Assembly: GCA_024655825.1 (NCBI GenBank)
Contig: JANLFJ010000031.1
Coordinates: 1 to 40,568 of the forward strand
Length of the DNA stretch: 40,568 nucleotides
DNA from: Peptococcaceae bacterium
Lineage (GTDB): Bacteria > Bacillota > Peptococcia > DRI-13 > PHAD01
Direction: 5' to 3'
This document shows positions 8,529-16,540 of this stretch, in pieces. Numbering within the stretch: the first letter of the stretch is position 1; each line of letters opens with the position of its first letter. The notes beneath the pieces were generated by a model. It saw only the letters and a program-made list of their open reading frames with translations. It made no database searches and was not told where the DNA came from. Both the position numbers and the translations under genes were made by a program.

Positions 8529-9020
8529 ATGCGCAACGAAAGAGGCTTTATGCTTTTGTCATTGCTCATGTTAATACCCCTCTTTTGGCTGCTCTGGTGT
8601 TTGACGCTTGACGGCGCCAACGCCAGGTACACTTCGGCAAGAGTGAAAATGTCCTTAAACCGGGCGGTCAAGGGAGCCGTTGCGGCTGTAAACATGGACG
8701 CGCTGGCGGGCGGTGTGGTGGAGATAGACGAAGCAAGCGCCCGCGCCGTTTTTGACAGCCTGCTGCGGGATAACCTTAATCTTAATCTCGACTTTTCGCC
8801 CGCGCAGGATTCCCCCCTGCTGGCCGCTCCCTCCGTCCTGGTGTTTTACGTTTGCCAGGGTCCCGATTACCCGTATGTCTTCAACACGGTCATGGGCCTT
8901 TCTTATACCTTCAATAATCCGGGGGTGCTGGCCGTGATCAGGGCCAGGTGCAGGCACAGGTTCATGGGCGGCTTTGAGCAGGAGATATATGCGTATTCGG
9001 CCGCCGAGATTAAAAGATAG
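8529..9020 (+). CDS. TadE/TadG-like pseudopilin (start uncertain)
   Basis: 163 residues from the ATG at 8529. Leader MRNERG, then FMLLSLLMLIPLFWLLWCL with Ser at position 5, then ARYTSARVKMSLNRAVKGAV, the same post-helix pattern as its neighbours, and a soluble domain of about 110 residues. The ATG has no ribosome binding site nearby. The only strong one, GAGGAGGGA (8488-8496), is about 9 bases before an in-frame ATT at 8505, which would add FKSARVF and give a leader of the same length as in the neighbouring pilins. The ATT start is therefore possible but unproven. Confidence 0.62.
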   Translation: MRNERGFMLLSLLMLIPLFWLLWCLTLDGANARYTSARVKMSLNRAVKGAVAAVNMDALAGGVVEIDEASARAVFDSLLRDNLNLNLDFSPAQDSPLLAAPSVLVFYVCQGPDYPYVFNTVMGLSYTFNNPGVLAVIRARCRHRFMGGFEQEIYAYSAAEIKR

Positions 9021-9043
9021 CATTACAGAAGGATGGTGATCGT

Positions 9044-10714
9044 TTGGAAAGATGCTGGCGCATTCTTTCACTGGCACCGCTCCTTTTTTTAAACAGCGCT
9101 ATGGTTTTTGCCGCCGCTTACATCGATGACAGTTTCAATGACCTGGGCCAGGTGGATACTGTCCATACCACGGCGGAAGTGGATACCGCCAACGGATGGG
9201 TGACCCTTTCCCGCTTGAATATGGCCAATTCTCTGCTTCTTTATGCCGAAAGCCGTGACCTGACCCTGGTAAACGGCGACGCGGTGGAAACATACCAGCC
9301 GTCCGGCGGGTTGATGGTCAAAAACAGCGCTCTTTCCGTCAACGGCGGTCTAAAAAGTCCGGTCAGCATTTCCGGGCACAGCCCGGGCGAGTACCTGGTG
9401 CTGGAAAAAGGAAGCAGGGAAGCCGTTTACTACCAGTATGACGGTACGGGCATGATGAAAAACGGTTCTTTGGGCGTCAGCTTGTTAAACAACCCCCTGG
9501 CCATGTCTGCAGGCGCCGGCTACGATTTTTCGCTTCTCGACGGCAGTGCGGTTAAGTCGTACAGCTTTGACGGGGGCGGCTTCGTGTTAAACGACCAACT
9601 GAGCATCAATCTGGAAGGGGCGAGAGCTGTCGGCATTTCGGCCGGGGCCGGTTCTGGCGAATACAGCGTGGTGGACGGACTGAACAAAAAGATGCTGAGC
9701 TATGTCTGGAACGGATCGGCCATGGAAAAAAGCGAAGCCCTCAGTATAGAAACCGGCCTGACCTCTCCCCGGAGCGTTTCCAGGGACGGCAATTTGTTTT
9801 TCGTGGCGGACGACAGCGGGGTCAAAGCGTTTAATTATGACGGCTCTCGTCTTTTAGCCAATCCCTTTTTGTCTGTCGAGGGGCTGTCAACTCCGCTGGC
9901 GGTCGCCGTGAAACCCGGCGGTCTTGAATATGCGGTTTTACAGTACGACGAAAGCAGCCGTCTGGCCGTAAGTTACTATGCCTTTGACGGCTTGGAGATG
10001 AGGGAAGTCCCGGCGCTCCGCGTCTCCGGCCTTTCAGGTGTCCCGTACGACAATGACCAGCTGCTGGTAGGAAAAGGGGTCACGGCTGCCCGCGGTGTCT
10101 CCGGATTGAAGCTGACCGCCGAAACGGAGTTGCCCACTGGGACTGAGATTGCCTGGGAGACGACGGTTGACGGCGTGACCTGGAAAGAAATATTGAATAA
10201 CGGCCCGGCGGTAAGGTTCGATACTCCCGGGACAAAACCCAATTACAGGGCCGTACTTAAGACAAGCGACATTACGCTTTCGCCTAAAATATTCAGCGTT
10301 TGCCTGTCGGATGCCTCCCTGGCGGTCGATAACATGAAGATAGTGAATATCGTGGGCCCGGAAATACCCGGCAATCCTCCTCTCCCGACAGGCCAGCCCG
10401 TGAAGATATGGGCGGGGTACAACGTGACCTTCCAGGTGGAGACGAGAGGCGGCGCCGAACTGGTGAGCGCATCCATACACGCGGCGGGCGTTCCGGCGAT
10501 CAATTTGAGCTGCGAGCCTTTATTCCCGGCAGGCAGCGATAACAACACCTGGCAGGGAACCTTTCACACGCCCGTTGACGTGCCCCGGGGAACCCTTTTG
10601 GAGATGGACGTTACGGCCGGCAAAGGAGCCGGCCAGGCTTTCGCCTCATACCCCGGTTTTGCGGAGATTTACGCTTCGGCCCTGGAAAACCACCTGATCC
10701 ATTTAACCCACTGA
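9044..10714 (+). CDS. secreted protein with ~six propeller-like repeats and a C-terminal beta domain
   Basis: 556 residues, TTG start after AAGGATGGTGAT. A signal peptide is visible (RILSLAPLLFLNSAMVFAAA, then YIDD). Residues about 55-345 hold roughly six repeats of 43-50 residues, each with a hydrophobic strand ending in a Tyr/Phe-rich motif such as YYQYDGTGMMKNGSLGVS, YSFDGGGFVLNDQLSIN, YVWNGSAMEKSEALSIE and FNYDGSRLLANPFLSVE. Each is followed by a (S/T)PxAVSx-type turn. This is how beta-propeller blades repeat. The rest (about 360-556) is beta-rich and Ig-like, with ETTVDGVTWKEILNN. It is probably a surface or fibre-associated protein exported with the pilus. No catalytic motif seen; not recognised as a named family. 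Confidence 0.7.
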   Translation: MERCWRILSLAPLLFLNSAMVFAAAYIDDSFNDLGQVDTVHTTAEVDTANGWVTLSRLNMANSLLLYAESRDLTLVNGDAVETYQPSGGLMVKNSALSVNGGLKSPVSISGHSPGEYLVLEKGSREAVYYQYDGTGMMKNGSLGVSLLNNPLAMSAGAGYDFSLLDGSAVKSYSFDGGGFVLNDQLSINLEGARAVGISAGAGSGEYSVVDGLNKKMLSYVWNGSAMEKSEALSIETGLTSPRSVSRDGNLFFVADDSGVKAFNYDGSRLLANPFLSVEGLSTPLAVAVKPGGLEYAVLQYDESSRLAVSYYAFDGLEMREVPALRVSGLSGVPYDNDQLLVGKGVTAARGVSGLKLTAETELPTGTEIAWETTVDGVTWKEILNNGPAVRFDTPGTKPNYRAVLKTSDITLSPKIFSVCLSDASLAVDNMKIVNIVGPEIPGNPPLPTGQPVKIWAGYNVTFQVETRGGAELVSASIHAAGVPAINLSCEPLFPAGSDNNTWQGTFHTPVDVPRGTLLEMDVTAGKGAGQAFASYPGFAEIYASALENHLIHLTH

Positions 10715-10734
10715 GATGGAGGAGTGTATAGGGT

Positions 10735-13700
10735 GTGAAAAGACCAGCTTATCTTTTGTTCTTCATGATTATTCTTCCTATGCTGTTCCAGGCCCGCGCA
10801 GACTGTGCCGGCGATTACGGGAACGGTTCGGCCGGCGACATTACAATCACGGCGGCCAAAAACTTAAGCAGCTACAGCAACAAAAACTTCCGGAACCTCA
10901 CCATCGAGGCCGGGGGCAACCTGGTCGTCGATACGGAGGCGACCGTTTTCGTGTCGCAAACCCTGACCGTGAGAAACGGCGGGCGGATAACCAGCGCAAA
11001 CGGTTCAAACGGCTATTATCAGTATGACTATTCTATTGAGGGTTACAGGACTTACAGTCCCACCCAGGGCAAAAACATAACCATCAACGCCGCCAATATC
11101 GTTGTTTCGGCCGGGGCGGACCTTGCCGCTGGCACCGGCGGCAAGGGGTATCCCGGGTACAGCGGCGGAAGCGGGACCTGGGGTCCCGGCAGCGGCGCCC
11201 AGGGAGGCGGTATAGATTTATATTTCGAGACCCTGACCGTAGACAATGCCGCAATCGTTTCAGGCAACGGCGGGCCGGCCGGCGACAACCAAATCTACCG
11301 GTACAGCTCCGGCGGGGGCGGCAGTTCAGGCCACGTGGGCCTGCACGGGGGAACGATAAGCCTAGTTAACGGGGCGAGGATAGAAACGGGCACGGGAGGA
11401 AACGGCCAGCACGCCACCTCATGCTGGGTGCAGGACGGCGGATCGGTATCGGCAGGGCCGGCGGGTTCAAGCGGCAGCATCAGCCTGGAGGGGACCACCT
11501 TGACCGTTGACGCCGCCAGTTCCATCAAAACGGGGCTACCCGGCACGCCGGGGACCGGGTATCCTTATTCAGGCGGCACCAGCGCGGGGGCCTATGCCGG
11601 CGCCGCCGGTTCTTCCGGAAACATCAACCTAAGCAACTTCAGCGCCGTCGACATCTTCGGCCTGGTCCGGACCGGAAACGGCGGCAGCGGCACATACGGC
11701 AGCCTGAATTATTATTCCTACGGCGCGAGCGGCGGGAACGCCGGGACGATAAGCATAACCGGCGCCGGTACGGCGCTGCGGGTTCATTCGACCGGGAGGA
11801 TCGCGGGCGGCACGGGCGGCAGCGGCGGCACTCCCGCCAGTGCTGGGCCGGGCGGGGCCGGGGGCAAAGGCGGGGATGTCGTCGTTTCCGTTTCCCGGCT
11901 TGTCCTGGATCCCGGTTCCCTGGTCTGCGCGGGTGCAGGCGGCGCAGGCGGCAACGGCAAAGACGTTTCCAGCTACGTCAACTGCGCGGGCGGCGCGGGC
12001 GGCGCCGGGGGCAGCGTTACGCTCGCCGTTTCCGGGGCAATCGACAAAGGCAACGAAATAAACATCAAAACCGGCCCGGGAGGAAACGGGGGCGATTGGG
12101 GCGGATACTACACATACAATGAATACTCAGGTTACACCTACTATTTTTGCGGCGGTAGCGGGGGCAAGGGAGGCAGCGCCGTCGTAAACCTCCCTGCCGG
12201 CATTGCCGCCCTTTCCAACCACCTGGTGGAAACAGCGGGCGGCGGGGCCGGCCACAATATTACCTACAATTACACCAACCAGTACTGCACGAAATATTAC
12301 TACCCGGGCACGGGCGGGGCCACCGGCGACCTGACCGTTAACGCGGCCGGCGACCTTGCCCTGAACGGCCCGCGCGTGTTTACCTTTTCCAGGCCGGGAA
12401 GCGGCAATGTCTGGACGCCGAACCCCGCGGTGAAATCGAACAACGGCAGCAGCGGCAGCTGCACGTTCAACGTGGCCGGTCAATTGAACATCGCCGCGGA
12501 CAACGCCGTTTTTTTCGACGACATGGCTTACGGCGGGTACGACGCGGCGAACAGTTCCTCATTGACCATCAACTGCACGAACATAGTTTTCAACTGTAAC
12601 AGGCCGATCAAGTGGTCCAACGTTTCCGGGGGGACACTGGGCATAACAACGGACCTGCGGCAGTTTCCCTACACCCACGAGCAGCTGACGGGGTTCACGA
12701 AAGACTCTGCCCAGACCATTGCCAGCCACATCTACAAATTCACCTGGACGAACACGGCCGATTTGTTCTGCGACATACCGCAGGACGGCTTCCAGGTCAG
12801 CCAGGACGTGTCCTTTACCCTGGACGAGACGATCTACAACCGGTTTCTCAAGCTGTTCACCAGCGTCAGGAGGTACAAGTCCGAGGACGGCGGCACCAAC
12901 TGGCAGGAGATCACTTCCGGGCCCATGACCCGCACCTGGACCTGGAGCGCGCCGGCCACGGTCAAAGGGAACAGCAGGCTGAAGATAGGGGTCACCCCAT
13001 ACGGGTTTGCGGCGGGGGTTTCCGAAATATGGCTGAACGGCGTAAAGCTGAACACCTACTGGACCCCGACCGCCGCCAACCCCCCGGCGATTGTCAGCTA
13101 CAACTACGCCATCCTGGGCACCGACGTCGGCGTGCCCACCGTTACCCTGACCGTGAACGGCAACGAGGAAATAACGGAAAACCCGGTACTGAACGTATGC
13201 ATCAATGCCGTAGATAACGTGACAAAGGCGGAAAACCTTAAATACTACATCAGCCACAACAACGGGCTGGGCCTGACGTCAATTCCTTATTCCGGCATTT
13301 CCAGCTACAGTTACGACCTTTCCGGGTTCTGCGCCGGCGGAAATGCGCCTTCGGGATACTACAAGCTTATGGTCAAGGTTATCGACGAATCTTTTAATAC
13401 CGGGATCGCCACCCGGACCATATATTATTTAAAAACGGAAGACAAACCGGCCCAGCCGATAGAGGCTTCAGCAGGCAATCAGGGCGGTTTCGTCGTTAAA
13501 GACTGGTCCGGGGCAAACAACCTTACGGCAATAGACTATGAAGGCCAAACAGCCTTTGTGGCGAACAAAAACAGCGCGGAACTGGATTTTGCTTCCGCGC
13601 CGTACCCGTATTATCAGATTCGGATTAATGAAAACGGCTACGGGCCGGTAACCGCCAGAACGGTGAAAAGAAAACTGCGCCTGCCTCCGGGGGAAGGGGT

Positions 13701-14046
13701 TCATATCATTGATGTTCGCTACTGCAATGAGGACAGGATCCCCGGAGAAGAGCAGCAGTTTGCGCTTATTGTCGACAGCACGCCGCCTGCGCTGTCGATC
13801 AGAGCCGACGGCGGAGCCGCGGCAACAGGGTCGACCTCTATCCGGTTGAGGGTGACGGTATCCGACAATATTTCGCCGCTGGCCAATCTTAAGTTCAGCT
13901 TCGATCGGGTCAACTGGGACGTGGTGTTGAGCAACGGCTGCGTCACCAAGAGCAGGTTGGTCCCCGGACTTAACTACATCACCCTTTATGCCAGGGACGA
14001 AGGCGGCAACATTGGGCAGGCCACCTGTTCCATCTGGAAATTATGA
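10735..14046 (+). CDS. large exported glycine-rich surface protein
   Basis: 1103 residues, GTG start after GGAGGAGTGT. Signal peptide MKRPAYLLFFMIILPMLFQA, cut probably near ARADCAG. Residues about 30-100 are short beta strands with SSYSNKN and ITSANGSNG turns, as in right-handed beta-helix proteins. Residues about 130-545 are dominated by Gly-Gly-x and Gly-Ser/Ala runs (GGTGGSGGTPASAGPGGAGG) broken by Tyr-rich loops (YYTYNEYSGYTYY) and by recurring strand units such as ISLEGTTLTVD and INLSNFSAVDIF. From about 640 on it is Ig-like, with EDGGTNWQEI and DSTPPALSIRADGG. No LPxTG anchor or C-terminal membrane helix is visible. It sits between the propeller protein and the prepilin peptidase, so it is probably a surface structural protein or adhesin. 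Confidence 0.75.
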   Translation: MKRPAYLLFFMIILPMLFQARADCAGDYGNGSAGDITITAAKNLSSYSNKNFRNLTIEAGGNLVVDTEATVFVSQTLTVRNGGRITSANGSNGYYQYDYSIEGYRTYSPTQGKNITINAANIVVSAGADLAAGTGGKGYPGYSGGSGTWGPGSGAQGGGIDLYFETLTVDNAAIVSGNGGPAGDNQIYRYSSGGGGSSGHVGLHGGTISLVNGARIETGTGGNGQHATSCWVQDGGSVSAGPAGSSGSISLEGTTLTVDAASSIKTGLPGTPGTGYPYSGGTSAGAYAGAAGSSGNINLSNFSAVDIFGLVRTGNGGSGTYGSLNYYSYGASGGNAGTISITGAGTALRVHSTGRIAGGTGGSGGTPASAGPGGAGGKGGDVVVSVSRLVLDPGSLVCAGAGGAGGNGKDVSSYVNCAGGAGGAGGSVTLAVSGAIDKGNEINIKTGPGGNGGDWGGYYTYNEYSGYTYYFCGGSGGKGGSAVVNLPAGIAALSNHLVETAGGGAGHNITYNYTNQYCTKYYYPGTGGATGDLTVNAAGDLALNGPRVFTFSRPGSGNVWTPNPAVKSNNGSSGSCTFNVAGQLNIAADNAVFFDDMAYGGYDAANSSSLTINCTNIVFNCNRPIKWSNVSGGTLGITTDLRQFPYTHEQLTGFTKDSAQTIASHIYKFTWTNTADLFCDIPQDGFQVSQDVSFTLDETIYNRFLKLFTSVRRYKSEDGGTNWQEITSGPMTRTWTWSAPATVKGNSRLKIGVTPYGFAAGVSEIWLNGVKLNTYWTPTAANPPAIVSYNYAILGTDVGVPTVTLTVNGNEEITENPVLNVCINAVDNVTKAENLKYYISHNNGLGLTSIPYSGISSYSYDLSGFCAGGNAPSGYYKLMVKVIDESFNTGIATRTIYYLKTEDKPAQPIEASAGNQGGFVVKDWSGANNLTAIDYEGQTAFVANKNSAELDFASAPYPYYQIRINENGYGPVTARTVKRKLRLPPGEGVHIIDVRYCNEDRIPGEEQQFALIVDSTPPALSIRADGGAAATGSTSIRLRVTVSDNISPLANLKFSFDRVNWDVVLSNGCVTKSRLVPGLNYITLYARDEGGNIGQATCSIWKL
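11130..12330 (+). repeat. glycine-rich imperfect repeat region
   Basis: Within the 1103-residue exported protein, GGN/GGC codons recur as short, irregular tandem units (Gly-Gly-x-Gly-Gly) separated by strand-like segments of about 10-12 residues. The units are not identical at the DNA level, so this is a protein repeat rather than a DNA satellite. Confidence 0.6.
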
Positions 14047-14065
14047 GAGGGGAGGTTGAAGTCAT

Positions 14066-14662
14066 CTGGTAAACACGCTGGTTGTTTGCCTGGCCACGGC
14101 GGCAGCCGTCATTACCGATCTTCGCACGAGGACCATCTACCGAAGGTTGACTATACCCGTGTTTTTGCTGGGCTTGGCCTGGACGGCAGCGCCTTTAGCC
14201 CGGCTTTTCCCGGAGATTACTTGTGACCTGCGGGGGCTGTTTTTGCTGATTAAAATATTGTGGACCTGGCTGGGACCAAGCCTGCTGGTGGCAGTTTATT
14301 CCATATTTCTCTTCTGGCTGGGAATTCTTGACGGGGGTGACGGACAGTTTCTCATTGCCATCACTCCCTGGTGCGGCGGCAGCCTGATGCTGAAGATTGC
14401 CTGGTTCTTTTACCCTGCGGCGTTCGTCTATCTTTTCCTTTATTTGTTGTATACATACAGGTTCGACCTGAAGACGTTGCTTTTGGACCAGGGCAGGGAC
14501 CTTGTTTTGATGCTGAGGTGCTGGCCGATCATTTTGGCCAATATTAAGAACCGTGAAAACCATGTGCTGGTGAAGAACATACCTTATTCCAGCGGCAGGT
14601 TCGAAAGGCCTCCCGGCATGGTGGCGATAGGCGCCGCCGTTCTGCTGGGCCTTGTGTTTTAG
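14066..14662 (+). CDS. prepilin peptidase, A24/TadV-CpaA type, probable CTG start
   Basis: 198 residues if read from the CTG at 14066. This membrane aspartyl protease removes prepilin leaders. The first catalytic-Asp motif is ITDLRTRTIYRRL (Asp18) and the second is LDGGDGQFLIAI, the GxGD box. Three or more hydrophobic helices are visible (LTIPVFLLGLAWTA; LLVAVYSIFLFWLGIL; PAAFVYLFLYLLYTY). In this frame the first ATG/GTG/TTG is the TTG at 14147, which is after Asp18 and would remove half the active site. The stop above is at 14057. GGGGAGG (14049-14055) is 10 bases before CTG 14066. The coding start is therefore most likely CTG, unless a sequencing error hides a normal one. It matches the pilins at 7466-9020 as substrates. 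Confidence 0.78.
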   Translation: MVNTLVVCLATAAAVITDLRTRTIYRRLTIPVFLLGLAWTAAPLARLFPEITCDLRGLFLLIKILWTWLGPSLLVAVYSIFLFWLGILDGGDGQFLIAITPWCGGSLMLKIAWFFYPAAFVYLFLYLLYTYRFDLKTLLLDQGRDLVLMLRCWPIILANIKNRENHVLVKNIPYSSGRFERPPGMVAIGAAVLLGLVF

Positions 14663-14696
14663 AAAATCTATTGGAGCGAGACAAGGGGGGATTGAG

Positions 14697-14951
14697 ATGG
14701 AAATCGGCAAGATCGCCGAAATTATTGACCGGATGCGGGATAACAACAGCATCATTAATAAAAGAATGCTGGAAAAGGAAGACGTCTTGAAGGAACTGGC
14801 GCGTGTCCAGCAAAAGCTTGCCTCCCTGGAACAGGACATCCTCAGGTTGAACCTCGAACAGCAGCGGCTTGATGTTGAAATCAGGCCCCTGATGGCGGAT
14901 TATCTCCAGAGTAATGTTTGGCAGGATGCCGGCGATGATGTTCTCGCTTAG
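14697..14951 (+). CDS. small coiled-coil protein of unknown function
   Basis: 84 residues from the ATG at 14697, with AAGGGGGG upstream; an in-frame start at 14652 would overlap the peptidase gene and lacks such a site. Almost the whole protein is helical with heptad-like spacing (LKELARVQQKLASLEQDILR, then LNLEQQRLDVEI). No membrane segment or cysteine. It could be a cytoplasmic accessory factor of the pilus locus. It is not a family I recognise. It is the last gene before the cobalamin promoter, and no strong terminator is visible behind it. Confidence 0.6.
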   Translation: MEIGKIAEIIDRMRDNNSIINKRMLEKEDVLKELARVQQKLASLEQDILRLNLEQQRLDVEIRPLMADYLQSNVWQDAGDDVLA

Positions 14952-14964
14952 GTAAACAATTATA

Positions 14965-14993
14965 TTGCAATTACGGAAACCATGTAATAGAAT
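14965..14993 (+). promoter_or_regulatory. sigma-A-type promoter of the cobalamin operon
   Basis: TTGCAA (14965-14970), a 17-base spacer and TAGAAT (14988-14993) give a good -35/-10 pair, with transcription expected to start near 15000. It lies about 35 bases before the conserved part of the cobalamin riboswitch, in an AT-rich gap after the pilus locus. Assigned from spacing and consensus only. Confidence 0.6.
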
Positions 14994-15003
14994 TATCATG
15001 TAA
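14981..15003 (+). repeat. direct repeat CATGTAA overlapping the promoter
   Basis: CATGTAA at 14981-14987 and again at 14997-15003, 16 bases start to start. The pair brackets the -10 box and covers the expected transcription start, where a repressor could bind one face of the helix. The sequence is short and AT-rich, so chance is possible. Confidence 0.35.
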
Positions 15004-15020
15004 CCTGAAGACAATTGAAT

Positions 15021-15213
15021 AAGCTTAAGCTTTCAAGGTGCCCTTTTAAAGGGAGAATAGGGAAGCCGGTGCAAATCCGGCGCGGACCCACCACTGTAAA
15101 CGGTGACGAATCCCCATCAATTCCGGCGAGAGCCGGCGGCCACTGTGCATGACACGGGAAGGCGGGGAAGAGGATGAACCGTAAGCCAGGAGACCTGCCT
15201 GAAAGCGCGTGAA
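15021..15213 (+). promoter_or_regulatory. cobalamin (adenosylcobalamin) riboswitch
   Basis: All landmarks of the B12 aptamer are present in order: AGGTGCC (from 15036), the GGGAAgCCGGTGcaAatCCGG block (15060-15080), the cGGaCCCaCCACTGTaaa core (about 15083-15100), a CCGGCGAGAGCCGG arm (15123-15136) and the B12 box GCCAGGAGACCTGCC (15185-15199). Ends are approximate; P1 partners seem to be AAGCTTAAGC near 15021 and TTTAAGC near 15243. It precedes a terminator and cbiM, so vitamin B12 is expected to shut off the downstream operon. Confidence 0.95.
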
Positions 15214-15267
15214 CGCGTCCGAAGGGGATGTAAGCGGTCACGGTTTAAGCGGCTTTTAAGATGGGGA

Positions 15268-15306
15268 AAGGTCTCTTGGCTAATGCTAAAGAGACCTTCA
15301 GTTTTT
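15268..15306 (+). terminator. intrinsic terminator, riboswitch expression platform
   Basis: A perfect 10-bp stem AAGGTCTCTT (15268-15277) / AAGAGACCTT (15289-15298), with a small GC-TAAT-GC inner pairing, followed by CAGTTTTTG. It lies 120 bases before the cbiM start. Premature termination here when the riboswitch is bound would explain control of cbiM and what follows. Confidence 0.85.
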
Positions 15307-15426
15307 GTCAAACAGCTTCTTTACGTTCCTTCCATACTCCGCCCCAGCGGGGCGCCTTTTTACAAGACGGCGGTTTGCTGCCTTCAAATACATTTAATAA
15401 AAGCGAGAAGAAAAGGAGGAATAATT

Positions 15427-16182
15427 ATGGCGAAAAAAGGCTGCTTGTGGAAAAGAACGGCTGGCTGCGCGGCACTGCTTGCGGTTGTTATCGTGTTGCT
15501 GCCCAGGCCGGTTATGGCCATGCACATTATGGAAGGTTTTCTGCCCTTGAAATGGTCGGTTTTCTGGACGGCGGCCAGCCTGCCCTTTGTCGTCCTGGGG
15601 GCGGTTTCCATTTCCCGCCGGCTGGCCCAAAACCCGGAGCTTAAACTCCTGCTTGGAGCAGCGGGGGCGTTTACTTTTGTCCTGTCGGCTTTAAAGATCC
15701 CCTCCGTGACGGGCAGCAGTTCTCATCCCACCGGGGTTGGACTTGGCGCCGCCCTGTTCGGTCCTTTGACCATGAGCGTGCTGGGGGCCATAGTCCTGTT
15801 TTTTCAGGCTGTTTTGCTGGCGCACGGCGGGCTGACCACCCTGGGGGCCAATACTTTTTCCATGGCTGTTGCCGGGCCGTTTATGGCGTACGGCACATAC
15901 CGCCTGGCCGTCAAATTACGCGCTTCCAGGGGGGCGGCGGTTTTTTTGGCTGCCTTTGCCGGGGATTTGATAACCTACGTGGTTACTTCGCTCCAGCTGG
16001 CCCTGGCTTTCCCTTCGCAGCAGGGCGGGGTCATGGCCTCGGCGCTCAAGTTCCTGGGGATTTTTGCCGTAACCCAGCTTCCCCTGGCGGTAAGCGAAGG
16101 GCTGCTGACGGTGGTCGTTTTCAATTTCCTGGTCTCGTACAGCGGCCAGGAGCTGCTGATTTTGGAAAAAGACAACTTCTGA
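15427..16182 (+). CDS. cbiM: cobalt ECF transporter substrate-binding membrane subunit CbiM
   Basis: 251 residues. Start ATG 15427, right after AAAGGAGGAATAATT; a longer frame from 15283 would run through the terminator and is rejected. A signal-like N-terminus ([17 protein letters not shown]) precedes MHIMEGFLP, whose new N-terminal Met-His pair binds Co2+ after cleavage in this family. [17 protein letters not shown] supplies the other conserved His. Several hydrophobic helices follow. With cbiN, cbiQ and cbiO it forms the energy-coupling-factor importer for cobalt. First gene of the riboswitch-controlled operon. Confidence 0.96.
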   Translation: MAKKGCLWKRTAGCAALLAVVIVLLPRPVMAMHIMEGFLPLKWSVFWTAASLPFVVLGAVSISRRLAQNPELKLLLGAAGAFTFVLSALKIPSVTGSSSHPTGVGLGAALFGPLTMSVLGAIVLFFQAVLLAHGGLTTLGANTFSMAVAGPFMAYGTYRLAVKLRASRGAAVFLAAFAGDLITYVVTSLQLALAFPSQQGGVMASALKFLGIFAVTQLPLAVSEGLLTVVVFNFLVSYSGQELLILEKDNF

Positions 16183-16252
16183 GCAAGCCTGTTGTTAATC
16201 TTAAAACAGCAGACCTTTCCTGAAGAAAAAACGGATGTGAGGAGGAAGCGCC

Positions 16253-16540
16253 ATGTCCTTTGCCCGTAAAAACATTGTGCTTTTGGGACTCGTGGTGGTC
16301 CTTGCCGTCTTTCCCCTGCTGGTGGTTCACGATTCTGATTTCGGGGGAGCGGACGGGGCGGCAAAAGAGAAAATACTGGAAATAAACCCCCAGTACGTGC
16401 CGTGGTTTGATTCAATCTGGGAACCCCCCGGCGGCGAAACGGAAAGCCTGCTTTTTGCTGTCCAGGCTGCCCTGGGCGCCGGTTTTCTGGGTTACTATAT
16501 CGGGCTGCGCAGGGGACAGAAAAAAGCGGCGGAAAAATGA
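16253..16540 (+). CDS. cbiN: cobalt transport protein CbiN
   Basis: 95 residues with two membrane helices, the small auxiliary subunit of the CbiMNQO cobalt importer. N-terminal helix NIVLLGLVVVLAVFPLLVV, an extracytoplasmic loop with ADGAAKEKI and PQYVPWFDSIWEPPGGETES (the conserved PWF/W-PPSGE-type motif), then a second helix ending YYIGLRRGQKK. ATG start with GAGGAGGAAG upstream. Its stop overlaps the cbiQ start (ATGATG). A 70-base gap separates it from cbiM and holds only a weak CTGTT/AACAG hairpin. Confidence 0.95.
   Translation: MSFARKNIVLLGLVVVLAVFPLLVVHDSDFGGADGAAKEKILEINPQYVPWFDSIWEPPGGETESLLFAVQAALGAGFLGYYIGLRRGQKKAAEK

Noticed and set aside
11130-12330. CRISPR-like or satellite DNA in the glycine-rich region
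   Set aside because: Repeats are irregular codon-level Gly runs, without identical repeats or regular spacers.
12612-13217. 201-codon open frame on the + strand inside the glycine-rich gene
   Set aside because: Out-of-frame shadow, Arg/Gln/His-rich with no ribosome binding site.
15283-15426. N-terminal extension of CbiM
   Set aside because: The frame is open from 15283 but starts inside the terminator stem; the strong AAAGGAGG and the signal peptide support ATG 15427.
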